DNA from: Anomaloglossus baeobatrachus
Lineage: Eukaryota; Chordata; Amphibia; Anura; Aromobatidae
Direction of reading: 5' to 3'
Assembly: GCF_048569485.1 (NCBI RefSeq)
Contig: NW_027442054.1
Coordinates: 1-64,000 of the forward strand
DNA: 64,000 nucleotides
Positions 1-11,790 of the stretch are shown here, one piece after another. The position numbers were made by a program, and so were the translations under genes. Below the pieces are notes generated by a model. That model was given only the letters and a program-made list of their open reading frames with translations, ran no database searches and was not told the DNA's origin. Each line of letters begins with the position of its first letter. The stretch's first letter is position 1.

Positions 1-2639
1 TGTGTAGTGCGGGGTCTGTCGCTCTCTCTCCCTCATGTGTAGTGCGGGATCTGTCGCTCTCTCTCCCCCATGTGTAGTGCGGGGTCTGTCGCTCTCTCTC
101 CCCCATGTGTAGTGCGGGGTCTGTCGCTCTCTCTCCCCATGTGTAGTGCGGGGTCTGTCGCTCTCTCTCCCTCATGTGTAGTGCGGGGTCTGTCGCTCTC
201 TCTCCCTCATGTGTAGTGCGGGGTCTGTCGCTCTCTCTCCCTCATGTGTAGTGCGGGGTCTGTCGCTCTCTCCCTCATGTGTAGTGCGGGGTCTGTCGCT
301 TCTCTCCCTCATGTGTAGTGCGGGGTCTGTCGCTCTCTCTCCCTCATGTGTAGTGCGGGGTCTGTCGCTCTCTCTCCCTCATGTGTAGTGCGGGGTCTGT
401 CGCTCTCTCTCCCCCATGTGTAGTGCGGGGCCTGTCGCTCTCTCTCCCCATGTGTAGTGCGGGGTCTGTCGCTCTCTCTCCCCCATGTGTAGTGCGGGGT
501 CTGTCGCTCTCTCTCCCCCATGTGTAGTGCGGGATCTGTCGCTCTCTCTCCCCCATGTGTAGTGCGGGGTCTGTCGCTCTCTCTCCCCCATGTGTAGTGC
601 GGGGTCTGTCGCTCTCTCTCCCTCATGTGTAGTGCGGGGTCTGTCGCTCTCTCTCCCCATGTGTAGTGTGGCGTCTGTCGCTCTCTCCCCCACATGTGTA
701 GTGCGGGGTCTGTCGCTCTCTCTCTCCCCATGTGTAGTGCGGGGTCTGTCGCTCTCTCTCCCTCATGTGTAGTGCGGGGTCTGTCGCTCTCTCTCCCTCA
801 TGTGTAGTGCGGGGTCTGTCGCTCTCTCCCCCCATGTGTAGTGCGGGGTCTGTCGCTCTCTCTCCCTCATGTGTAGTGCGGGGTCTGTCGCTCTCTCTCT
901 CCCTCATGTGTAGTGCGGGGTCTGTCGCTCTCTCTCCCTCATGTGTAGTGCGGGGTCTGTCGCTCTCTCTCCCCATGGGCGGGTCTGTGCCTCTCTCCCC
1001 CACCCCATGTGTAGTGCGGGGTCTGTCGCTCTCTCTCCCCATGGGCTCTCTCCCATGTGTAGTGCGGGGTCTGTCGCTCTCTCTCCCCATGTGTAGTGCG
1101 GGGTCTGTCGCTCTCTCTCCCCTCATGTGTAGTGCGGGGTCTGTCGCTCTCTCTCCCCCATGTGTAGTGCGGGGTCTGTCGCTCTCTCTCCCCTCATGTG
1201 TAGTGCGGGGTCTGTCGCTCTCTCTCCCCTCATGTGTAGTGCGGGGTCTGTCGCTCTCTCTCCCCTCATGTGTAGTGCGGGGTCTGTCGCTCTCTCTCCC
1301 CTCATGTGTAGTGCGGGGTCTGTCGCTCTCTCTCCCCCATGTGTAGTGCGGGGTCTGTCGCTCTCTCTCCCCTCATGTGTAGTGCGGGGTCTGTCGCTCT
1401 CTCTCCCTCATGTGTAGTGCGGGGTCTGTCGCTCTCTCTCCCTCATGTGTAGTGCGGGGTCTGTCGCTCTCTCTCCCCCATGTGTAGTGCGGGGTCTGTC
1501 GCTCTCTCTCCCCTCATGTGTAGTGCGGGGTCTGTCGCTCTCTCTCCCTCATGTGTAGTGCGGGGTCTGTCGGTCTCTCTCCTCCATGTGTAGTGCGGGG
1601 TCTGTCGCTCTCTCCCTCATGTGTAGTGCGGGGTCTGTCGCTCTCTCTCCCCTCATGTGTAGTGCGGGGTCTGTCACTCTCTCTCCCTCATGTGTAGTGC
1701 GGGGTCTGTCGGTCTCTCTCCTCCATGTGTAGTGCGGGGTCTGTCGCTCTCTCTCCCCCATGTGTAGTGCGGGGTCTGTCGCTCTCTCTCCCCTCATGTG
1801 TAGTGCGGGGTCTGTCGCTCTCTCTCCCCCATGTGTAGTGCGGGGTCTGTCGCTCTCTCTCCCCTCATGTGTAGTGCGGGGTCTGTCGCTCTCTCTCCCC
1901 CTCATGTGTAGTGCGGGGTCTGTCGCTCTCTCTCCCTCATGTGTAGTGCGGGGGTCTGTCGCTCTCTCTCTCCCCCATGTGTAGTGCAGGGTCTGTCGCT
2001 CTCTCTCCCTCATGTGTAGTGCGGGGTCTGTCGCTCTCTCTCCCCCATGTGTAGTGCGGGGTCTGTCGCTCTCTCTCCCCCATGTGTAGTGCGGGGTCTG
2101 TCGCTCTCTCTCCCCTCATGTGTAGTGCGGGGTCTGTCGCTCTCTCTCCCCCTCATGTGTAGTGCGGGGTCTGTCGCTCTCTCTCCCCCATGTGTAGTGC
2201 GGGGTCTGTCGCTCTCTCTCCCCTCATGTGTAGTGCGGGGTCTGTCGCTCTCTCTCCCCCTCATGTGTAGTGCGGGGTCTGTCGCTCTCTCTCCCCTCAT
2301 GTGTAGTGCGGGGTCTGTCGCTCTCTCTCCCCTCATGTGTAGTGCGGGGTCTGTCGCTCTCTCTCCCCATGTGTAGTGCGGGGTCTGTCGCTCTCTCTCC
2401 CTCATGTGTAGTGCGGGGTCTGTCGCTCTCTCTCCCTCATGTGTAGTGCGGGGTCTGTCGCTCTCTCTCCTCCATGTGTAGTGCGGGGTCTGTCGCTCTC
2501 TCTCTCCCTCATGTGTAGTGCAGGGTCTGTCGCTCTCTCTCTCCCCATGTGTAGTGCGGGGTCTGTGGCTCTCTCTCCCTCATGTGTAGTGCGGGTCTGT
2601 CGCTCTCTCTCTCCCCATGTGTAGTGCGGGGTCTGTGGC

Positions 2640-5330
2640 TCTCTCTCCCTCATGTGTAGTGCAGGGTCTGTCGCTCTCTCTCCCCCTCATGTGTAGTGCG
2701 GGATCTGTGGCTCTCTCTCCCTCATGTGTAGTGCAGGGTCTGTCGCTCTCTCTCCCCCTCATGTGTAGTGCAGGGTCTGTCGCTCTCTCTCTCCCTCATG
2801 TGTAGTGCAGGGTCTGTCGCTCTCTCTCCCCCTCATGTGTAGTGCGGGATCTGTCGCTCTCTCTCCCCCTCATGTGTAGTGCGGGATCTGTCGCTCTCTC
2901 TCCCTTATGTGTAGTGCGGGGTCTGTCGCTCTCTCTCTCCCTCATGTGTAGTGCGGGGTCTGTCGCTCTCTCTCTCCCCCATGTGTAGTGCGGGGTCTGT
3001 GGCTCTCTCTCCCTCATGTGTAGTGCGGGGTCTGTCTCTCTCTCTCCCTCATGTGTAGTGCGAGGTCTGTCGCTCTCTCCCCCTCATGTGTAGTGCGGGG
3101 TCTGTCTCTCTCTCTCCCTCATGTGTAGTGCGGGGTCTGTCGCTCTCTCCCTCATGTGTAGTGCGGGGTCTGTCGCTCTCTCTCCCTCATGTGTAGTGTG
3201 GGTCTGTCGCTCTCTCCCTCATGTATAGTGCGGGGTCTGTCTCTCTCTCCCCCTCATGTGTAGTGCGGGGTCTGTCGCTCTCTCCCTCATGTGTAGTGCG
3301 GGGTCTGTCGCTCTCTCTCCCTCATGTGTAGTGCGGGGTCTGTCGCTCTCTCTCCCTCATGTGTAGTGCGGGGTCTGTCGCTCTCTCTCCTCATGTGTAG
3401 TGCGGGTCTGTCGCTCTCTCTCCTCATGTGTAGTGCGGGGTCTGTCGCTCTCTCCCTCATGTGTAGTGCGGGGTCTGTCGCTCTCTCCCTCATGTGTAGT
3501 GCGGGGTCTGTCTCTCTCTCTCCCTCATGTGTAGTGCGGGGTCTGTCGCTCTCTCCCTCATGTGTAGTGCGGGGTCTGTCTCTCTCTCCCCCTCATGTGT
3601 AGTGCGGGGTCTGTCGCTCTCTCCCTCATGTGTAGTGCGGGGTCTGTCGCTCTCTCTCCCTCATGTGTAGTGCGGGGGTCTGTCGCTCTCTCTCCCTCAT
3701 GTGTAGTGCGGGGTCTGTCGCTCTCTCCCTCATGTGTAGTGCGGGGTCTGTCGCTTTCTCTCCCTCATGTGTAGTGCGGGGTCTGTCGCTCTCTCTCCCT
3801 CATGTGTAGTGCGGGGTCTGTCGCTCTCTCTCCCTCATGTGTAGTGCGGGGTCTGTCGCTCTCTCTCCCCCATGTGTAGTGCGGGGCCTGTCGCTCTCTC
3901 TCCCCCATGTGTAGTGCGGGGTCTGTCGCTCTCTCTCCCCCATGTGTAGTGCGGGGTCTGTCGCTCTCTCTCCCCCATGTGTAGTGCGGGGTCTGTCGCT
4001 CTCTCTCCCTCATGTGTAGTGCGGGATCTGTCGCTCTCTCTCCCCCATGTGTAGTGCGGGGTCTGTCGCTCTCTCTCCCCCATGTGTAGTGCGGGGTCTG
4101 TCGCTCTCTCTCCCTCATGTGTAGTGCGGGGTCTGTCGCTCTCTCTCCCTCATGTGTAGTGCGGGTCTGTCGCTCTCTCTCCCTCATGTGTAGTGCGGGG
4201 TCTGTCGCTCTCTCTCCCTCATGTGTAGTGCAGGGTCTGTCGCTCTCTCTCCCCCTCATGTGTAGTGCGGGATCTGTGGCTCTCTCTCCCTCATGTGTAG
4301 TGCAGGGTCTGTCGCTCTCTCTCCCCCTCATGTGTAGTGCAGGGTCTGTCGCTCTCTCTCTCCCTCATGTGTAGTGCAGGGTCTGTCGCTCTCTCTCCCC
4401 CTCATGTGTAGTGCGGGATCTGTCGCTCTCTCTCCCCCTCATGTGTAGTGCGGGATCTGTCGCTCTCTCTCCCTTATGTGTAGTGCGGGGTCTGTCGCTC
4501 TCTCTCTCCCTCATGTGTAGTGCGGGGTCTGTCGCTCTCTCTCTCCCCATGTGTAGTGCGGGGTCTGTGGCTCTCTCTCCCTCATGTGTAGTGCGGGGTC
4601 TGTCTCTCTCTCTCCCTCATGTGTAGTGCGAGGTCTGTCGCTCTCGTCCCCCTCATGTGTAGTGCGGGGTCTGTCTCTCTCTCTCCCTCATGTGTAGTGC
4701 GGGGTCTGTCGCTCTCTCCCTCATGTGTAGTGCGGGGTCTGTCGCTCTCTCTCCCTCATGTGTAGTGTGGGGTCTGTCGCTCTCTCCCTCATGTATAGTG
4801 CGGGGTCTGTCTCTCTCTCCCCCTCATGTGTAGTGCGGGGTCTGTCGCTCTCTCCCTCATGTGTAGTGCGGGGTCTGTCGCTCTCTCTCCCTCATGTGTA
4901 GTGCGGGGTCTGTCGCTCTCTCTCCCTCATGTGTAGTGCGGGGTCTGTCGCTCTCTCTCCCTCATGTGTAGTGCGGGGTCTGTCGCTCTCTCTCCCTCAT
5001 GTGTAGTGCGGGGTCTGTCGCTCTCTCCCTCATGTGTAGTGCGGGGTCTGTCGCTCTCTCCCTCATGTGTAGTGCGGGGTCTGTCTCTCTCTCTCCCTCA
5101 TGTGTAGTGCGGGGTCTGTCGCTCTCTCCCTCATGTGTAGTGCGGGGTCTGTCTCTCTCTCCCCCTCATGTGTAGTGCGGGGTCTGTCGCTCTCTCCCTC
5201 ATGTGTAGTGCGGGGTCTGTCGCTCTCTCTCCCTCATGTGTAGTGCGGGGTCTGTCGCTCTCTCTCCTCATGTGTAGTGCGGGGTCTGTCGCTCTCTCCC
5301 TCATGTGTAGTGCGGGGTCTGTCGCTTTCT
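2640..5330. repeat. Higher-order duplication (offset about 1.57 kb) inside the left 35-bp array
   Basis: Rare unit variants recur in the same order about 1569 bp apart. For example, the GGATCTGTGG variant lies at 2701 and again at 4270, and the CCCTTATG variant near 2901 and 4471. The second copy has diverged by added or lost units. This shows multi-unit unequal exchange rather than only single-unit slippage. Confidence 0.75.
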
Positions 5331-8300
5331 CTCCCTCATGTGTAGTGCGGGGTCTGTCGCTCTCTCTCCCTCATGTGTAGTGCGGGGTCTGTCGCTCTCT
5401 CTCCCTCATGTGTAGTGCGGGGTCTGTCGCTCTCTCTCCCCCATGTGTAGTGCGGGGCCTGTCGCTCTCTCTCCCCCATGTGTAGTGCGGGGTCTGTCGC
5501 TCTCTCTCCCCATGTGTAGTGCGGGGTCTGTCGCTCTCTCTCCCCCATGTGTAGTGCGGGGTCTGTCGCTCTCTCTCCCTCATGTGTAGTGCGGGGATCT
5601 GTCGCTCTCTCTCCCCCATGTGTAGTGCGGGGTCTGTCGCTCTCTCTCCCCCATGTGTAGTGCGGGGTCTGTCGCTCTCTCTCCCTCATGTGTAGTGCGG
5701 GGTCTGTCGCTCTCTCTCCCTCATGTGTAGTGCGGGGTCTGTCGCTCTCTCTCCCTCATGTGTAGTGCGGGGTCTGTCGCTCTCTCTCCCTCATGTGTAG
5801 TGCGGGGTCTGTCGCTCTCTCTCCCTCATGTGTAGTGCGGGGTCTGTCGCTCTCTCTCCCTCATGTGTAGTGCGGGGTCTGTCGCTCTCTCTCCCTCATG
5901 TGTAGTGCGGGGTCTGTCGCTCTCTCTCCCTCATGTGTAGTGCGGGGTCTGTCGCTCTCTCTCCCTCATGTGTAGTGCGGGGTCTGTCGCTCTCTCTCCC
6001 TCATGTGTAGTGCGGGGTCTGTCGCTCTCTCCCTCATGTGTAGTGCGGGGTCTGTCGCTTTCTCTCCCTCATGTGTAGTGCGGGGTCTGTCGCTCTCTCC
6101 CTCATGTGTAGTGCGGGGTCTGTCGCTCTCTCTCCTCATGTGTAGTGCGGGGTCTGTCGCTCTCTCTCCCCCATGTGTAGTGCGGGGCCTGTCGCTCTCT
6201 CTCCCCATGTGTAGTGCGGGGCCTGTCGCTCTCTCTCCCCCATGTGTAGTGCGGGGTCTGTCGCTCTCTCTCCCCCATGTGTAGTGCGGGGTCTGTCGCT
6301 CTCTCTCCCCCATGTGTAGTGCGGGATCTGTCGCTCTCTCTCCCCCATGTGTAGTGCGGGGTCTGTCGCTCTCTCTCCCCCATGTGTAGTGCGGGGTCTG
6401 TCGCTCTCTCTCCCTCATGTGTAGTGCGGGGTCTGTCGCTCTCTCTCCCCCATGTGTAGTGTGGCGTCTGTCGCTCTCTCCCCACATGTGTAGTGCGGGG
6501 TCTGTCGCTCTCTCTCTCCCCCATGTTTAGTGTGGGGTCTGTCGCTCTCTCTCCCTCATGTGTAGTGCGGGGTCTGTCGCTCTCTCTCCCTCATGTGTAG
6601 TGCGGGGTCTGTCGCTCTCTCCCCCCCATGTGTAGTGCGGGGTCTGTCGCTCTCTCTCCCTCATGTGTAGTGCGGGGTCTGTCGCTCTCTCTCTCCTCAT
6701 GTGTAGTGCGGGGTCTGTCGCTCTCTCTCCCTCATGTGTAGTGCGGGGTCTGTCGCTCTCTCTCCCTCATGTGTAGTGCGGGGTCTGTGGCTCTCTCTCC
6801 CTCATGTGTAGTGCGGGGTCTGTGGCTCTCTCTCCTCATGTGTAGTGTGGGGTCTGTCGCTCTCTCTCTCCCTCATGTGTAGTGCGGGGTCTGTCGCTCT
6901 CTCTCCCCCATGTGTAGTGCGGGGTCTGTCGCTCTCTCTCCTCCATGTGTAGTGCGGGGTCTGTCGCTCTCTCTCCCTCATGTGTAGTGCGGGGTCTGTC
7001 GCTCTCTCCCCCATGTGTAGTGCGGGGTCTGTCGCTCTCTCTCCCTCATGTGTAGTGCGGGTCTGTGGCTCTCTCTCCCTCATGTGTAGTGCGGGGTCTG
7101 TGGCTCTCTCTCCCTCATGTGTAGTGCGGGGTCTGTCGCTCTCTCTCCCTCATGTGTAGTGCGGGGTCTGTGGCTCTCTCTCCCTCATGTGTAGTGTGGG
7201 GTCTGTCGCTCTCTCTCTCCCTCATGTGTAGTGCGGGGTCTGTCGCTCTCTCTCCCCCATGTGTAGTGCGGGGCCTGTCGCTCTCTCTCCCCCATGTGTA
7301 GTGCGGGGTCTGTCGCTCTCTCTCCCCCATGTGTAGTGCGGGGTCTGTCGCTCTCTCTCCCTCATGTGTAGTGCGGGGTCTGTCGCTCTCTCTCCCCCAT
7401 GTGTAGTGCGGGGTCTGTCGCTCTCTCTCCCCCATGTGTAGTGCGGGGTCTGTCGCTCTCTCTCCCTCATGTGTAGTGCGGGGTCTGTCGCTCTCTCTCC
7501 CTCATGTGTAGTGCGGGGTCTGTCGCTCTCTCTCCCTCATGTGTAGTGCGGGGTCTGTCGCTCTCTCTCCCTCATGTGTAGTGCGGGGTCTGTCGCTCTC
7601 TCTCCCTCATGTGTAGTGCGGGGTCTGTCGCTCTCTCTCCCTCATGTGTAGTGTGGGGTCTGTCGCTCTCTCCCTCATGTGTAGTGCGGGGTCTGTCGCT
7701 TTCTCTCCCTCATGTGTAGTGCGGGGTCTGTCGCTCTCTCTCCCTCATGTGTAGTACGGGGTCTGTCGCTCTCTCTCCCTCATGTGTAGTGCGGGGTCTG
7801 TCGCTCTCTCTCCCTCATGTGTAGTGCGGGGTCTGTCGCTCTCTCTCCTCCATGTGTAGTGCGGGGTCTGTCGCTCTCTCTCCCTCATGTGTAGTGCGGG
7901 GTCTGTCGCTCTCTCTCCCCCATGTGTAGTGCGGGGTCTGTCGCTCTCTCTCCCTCATGTGTAGTGCGGGGTCTGTCGCTCTCTCTCCCTCATGTGTAGT
8001 GCGGGGTCTGTCGCTCTCTCTCCCTCATGTGTAGTGCGGGGTCTGTGGCTCTCTCTCCCTCATGTGTAGTGTGGGGTCTGTCGCTCTCTCTCTCCCCATG
8101 TGTAGTGCGGGGTCTGTCGCTCTCTCTCCCCCATGTGTAGTGCGGGGTCTGTCGCTCTCTCTCCCTCATGTGTAGTGCGGGGTCTGTCGCTCTCTCTCCT
8201 TCATGTGTAGTGCGGGGTCTGTCGCTCTCTCTCCCCCATGTGTAGTGCGGGGTCTGTCGCTCTCTCTCCCTCATGTGTAGTGCGGGGTCTGTCGCTCTCT

Positions 8301-10204
8301 CTCCCTCATGTGTAGTGCGGGGTCTGTCGCTCTCTCTCCTTCATGTGTAGTGCGGGGTCTGTCGCTCTCTCTCCCTCATGTGTAGTGCGGGGTCTGTCGC
8401 TCTCTCTCCCTCATGTGTAGTGCGGGGTCTGTCGCTCTCTCTCCCTCATGTGTAGTGCGGGGTCTGTCGCTCTCTCTCCTTCATGTGTAGTGCGGGGTCT
8501 GTCGCTCTCTCTCCCCCATGTGTAGTGCGGGGTCTGTCGCTCTCTCTCCCTCATGTGTAGTGCGGGGTCTGTCGCTCTCTCTCCCTCATGTGTAGTGCGG
8601 GGTCTGTCGCTCTCTCTCCCTCATGTGTAGTGCGGGGTCTGTCGCTCTCTCTCCTTCATGTGTAGTGCGGGGTCTGTCGCTCTCTCTCCCTCATGTGTAG
8701 TGCGGGGTCTGTCGCTCTCTCTCCTCCATGTGTAGTGCGGGGTCTGTCGCTCTCTCTCCCTCATGTGTAGTGCGGGGTCTGTCGCTCTCTCTCTCCCTCA
8801 TGTGTAGTGCGGGGTCTGTCGCTCTCTCTCCCTCATGTGTAGTGCGGGGTCTGTCGCTCTCTCTCCCTCATGTGTAGTGCGGGGTCTGTCGCTCTCTCTC
8901 CCTCATGTGTAGTGCGGGGTCTGTCGGTCTCTCTCCTCCATGTGTAGTGCGGGGTCTGTCGCTCTCTCTCCCTCATGTGTAGTGCGGGGTCTGTCGCTCT
9001 CTCTCCCCTCATGTGTAGTGCGGGGTCTGTCGCTCTCTCTCCCTCATGTGTAGTGCGGGGTCTGTCGGTCTCTCTCCTCCATGTGTAGTGCGGGGTCTGT
9101 CGCTCTCTCTCCCCCATGTGTAGTGCGGGGTCTGTCGCTCTCTCTCCCCTCATGTGTAGTGCGGGGTCTGTCGCTCTCTCTCCCTCATGTGTAGTGCGGG
9201 GTCTGTCGGTCTCTCTCCTCCATGTGTAGTGCGGGGTCTGTCGCTCTCTCTCCCTCATGTGTAGTGCGGGGTCTGTCGCTCTCTCTCCCTCATGTGTAGT
9301 GCGGGGTCTGTCGCTCTCTCTCCCTCATGTGTAGTGCGGGGTCTGTCGCTCTCTCTCCCCCATGTGTAGTGCGGGGTCTGTCGCTCTCTCTCCCCTCATG
9401 TGTAGTGCGGGGTCTGTCGCTCTCTCTCCCTCATGTGTAGTGCGGGGTCTGTCGGTCTCTCTCCTCCATGTGTAGTGCGGGGTCTGTCGCTCTCTCCCTC
9501 ATGTGTAGTGCGGGGTCTGTCGCTCTCTCTCCCCTCATGTGTAGTGCGGGGTCTGTCACTCTCTCTCCCTCATGTGTAGTGCGGGGTCTGTCGGTCTCTC
9601 TCCTCCATGTGTAGTGCGGGGTCTGTCGCTCTCTCTCCCCCATGTGTAGTGCGGGGTCTGTCGCTCTCTCTCCCCCATGTGTAGTGCGGGGTCTGTCGCT
9701 CTCTCTCCCCCATGTGTAGTGCGGGGTCTGTCGCTCTCTCTCCCCTCATGTGTAGTGCGGGGTCTGTCGCTCTCTCTCCCCCTCATGTGTAGTGCGGGGT
9801 CTGTCGCTCTCTCTCCCTCATGTGTAGTGCGGGGTCTGTCGCTCTCTCTCTCCCCCATGTGTAGTGCGGGGTCTGTCGCTCTCTCTCCCTCATGTGTAGT
9901 GCGGGATCTGTCGCTCTCTCTCCCCCATGTGTAGTGCGGGATCTGTCGCTCTCTCTCCCCCATGTGTAGTGCGGGGTCTGTCGCTCTCTCTCCCTCATGT
10001 GTAGTGCGGGGTCTGTCGCTCTCTCTCCCTCATGTGTAGTGCGGGGTCTGTCGCTCTCTCTCCCTCATGTGTAGTGCGGGGTCTGTCGCTCTCTCTCCCT
10101 CATGTGTAGTGCGGGGTCTGTCGCTCTCTCTCCCTCATGTGTAGTGCGGGGTCTGTCGCTCTCTCTCCCTCATGTGTAGTGCGGGGTCTGTCGCTCTCTC
10201 TCCC

Positions 10205-11390
10205 TCATGTGTAGTGCGGGGTCTGTCGCTCTCTCTCCCTCATGTGTAGTGCGGGGTCTGTCGCTCTCTCTCCCTCATGTGTAGTGCGGGGTCTGTCGCT
10301 CTCTCTCTCCCCCATGTGTAGTGCAGGGTCTGTCGCTCTCTCTCCCTCATGTGTAGTGCGGGGTCTGTCGCTCTCTCTCCCCCATGTGTAGTGCGGGGTC
10401 TGTCGCTCTCTCTCCCCCATGTGTAGTGCGGGGTCTGTCGCTCTCTCTCCCCCATGTGTAGTGCGGGGTCTGTCGCTCTCTCTCCTCCATGTGTAGTGCG
10501 GGGTCTGTCGCTCTCTCTCCTCCATGTGTAGTGCGGGGTCTGTCGCTCTCTCTCTCCCTCATGTGTAGTGCGGGGTCTGTCGCTCTCTCTCTCCCTCATG
10601 TGTAGTGCGGGGTCTGTCGCTCTCTCTCCCTCATGTGTAGTGCGGGGTCTGTCGCTCTCTCTCTCCCTCATGTGTAGTGCGGGGTCTGTCGCTCTCTCTC
10701 TCCCTCATGTGTAGTGCGGGGTCTGTCGCTCTCTCTCTCCCTCATGTGTAGTGCGGGGTCTGTCGCTCTCTCTCCTCATGTGTAGTGCAGGGTCTGTCGC
10801 TCTCTCTCCCTCATGTGTAGTGCGGGGTCTGTCGCTCTCTCTCCCTCATGTGTAGTGCGGGGTCTGTCGCTCTCTCTCCCTCATGTGTAGTGCGGGGTCT
10901 GTCGCTCTCTCTCTCCCCCATGTGTAGTGCAGGGTCTGTCGCTCTCTCTCCCTCATGTGTAGTGCGGGGTCTGTCGCTCTCTCTCCCCCATGTGTAGTGC
11001 GGGGTCTGTCGCTCTCTCTCCCCCATGTGTAGTGCGGGGTCTGTCGCTCTCTCTCCCCCATGTGTAGTGCGGGGTCTGTCGCTCTCTCTCCCTCATGTGT
11101 AGTGCGGGGTCTGTCGCTCTCTCTCCTCCATGTGTAGTACGGGGTCTGTCGCTCTCTCTCTCCCTCATGTGTAGTGCGGGGTCTGTCGCTCTCTCTCTCC
11201 CTCATGTGTAGTGCGGGGTCTGTCGCTCTCTCTCCCTCATGTGTAGTGCGGGGTCTGTCGCTCTCTCTCTCCCTCATGTGTAGTGCGGGGTCTGTCGCTC
11301 TCTCTCTCCCTCATGTGTAGTGCGGGGTCTGTCGCTCTCTCTCTCCCTCATGTGTAGTGCGGGGTCTGTCGCTCTCTCTCTCCCTCATGT
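10205..11390. repeat. Higher-order duplication (period 606 bp) at the right end of the left array
   Basis: A block holding the GTGCAGGGTC variant at 10321 is repeated at 10927, with neighbouring variants in the same order. The block sits next to the array boundary and the likely exon 1, so it marks recent growth at the promoter-proximal edge. Confidence 0.75.
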
Positions 11391-11415
11391 GTAGTGCGGG
11401 GTTTCTTCCTCTCAC

Positions 11416-11470
11416 CTTCTCCGAGTCCTCAGAGCATGTGTCTCCTTGTAGCGTCTGGAGCTGATTTCCT
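11416..11470 (-). other. Likely non-coding exon 1 of a leftward gene, with splice donor
   Basis: Read on the minus strand, this unique stretch contains GCTCTGAGGACTCGGAGAAG followed directly by GTGAGAGG, a strong 5' splice site with its GT at 11415-11414. The satellite starts about 12 bp further on, so it would form the intron. The region upstream of 46554 on the plus strand has a similar order: CGGTGACRTCA, then GCTCTGAG, then GGAG and GT. That similarity suggests the two are related first exons. No coding sequence is visible here. The transcription start is not defined and the exon call is inference. Confidence 0.5.
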
Positions 11471-11645
11471 GAGGGGGATGACGTCACCGGAAGGGGCTGT
11501 GCAGAGCTGTGGGCGGGGCAGGGCTCGGGCTGTGCAGAGCTGTGGGCGGGGCAGGGCTAAGGGCGGGGCGGAGCTGTGGGCGGGGGCAGAGCTGTGGGCG
11601 GGGCGGAGCTGTGGGCGGGGCGGAGCTGTGGGCGGGGCAGAGCGG
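11471..11645 (-). promoter_or_regulatory. GC-box/CRE/ETS promoter island
   Basis: A perfect CRE palindrome TGACGTCA lies at 11479-11486, overlapping an ETS site CCGGAAG at 11487-11493. On the minus strand these read CTTCCGG then TGACGTCA, a composite common in strong housekeeping promoters. Around seven GGGCGGGGC Sp1-type boxes follow at 11511, 11544, 11561, 11578, 11596 and beyond. They sit in a 17-19 bp tandem unit of the type GAGCTGTGGGCGGGGC. Orientation is inferred from the splice donor at 11415; bidirectional activity is possible. The island is only about 250 bp wide and is squeezed between the 35-bp satellite and the 58-bp minisatellite. Confidence 0.6.
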
Positions 11646-11790
11646 ACGGATCCTGACCCTGAGGTGGAGAAGATTCAGCGGCTCCTCATTAGTTCTAGAA
11701 CTTTCCTCTCAGACTGGATTTTGCCTCCGGTCATTTCTTGGGGCTGCAGCTCGTGTATATCTCACAGGGAATGGCCTGAAGCTGCAGCAC
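11646..11790. other. Short unique spacer, no gene seen
   Basis: About 145 bp of apparently unique sequence between the GC-box island and the 58-bp minisatellite. It may be part of the promoter upstream region of the leftward gene. Its last part (GCTGCAGCACGGGGCTGTGG) grades into the first minisatellite unit. Confidence 0.5.

Larger units (their letters stand above)
1..11402 (-). repeat. 35-bp satellite array, left copy
   Basis: About 325 tandem units of 35 bp, with the top strand reading TGTGTAGTGCGGGG then TCTGTCGCTCTC and a pyrimidine run ending in TCA. Units vary mostly in the length of the CT run (about 31 to 38 bp) and at a few points, such as GGGTCT/GCATCT-type changes. The array continues past the left edge and ends abruptly near 11402 at a splice-donor-like sequence. 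It is the reverse complement of the array at 46587-56307. Long open frames on both strands (repeating RERERQTPHYT or CSAGSVALSP) arise because the unit lacks stops; they are not genes. Probably intronic, in the first intron of a leftward gene (inference). Confidence 0.97.

Noticed and set aside
309-11377. Many 60-190 residue open frames on both strands (RERERQTPHYT / CSAGSVALSP)
   Set aside because: They follow the 35-bp unit, which has no stop codons in most phases. Overlapping frames on both strands and shifts with unit length show they are not proteins.
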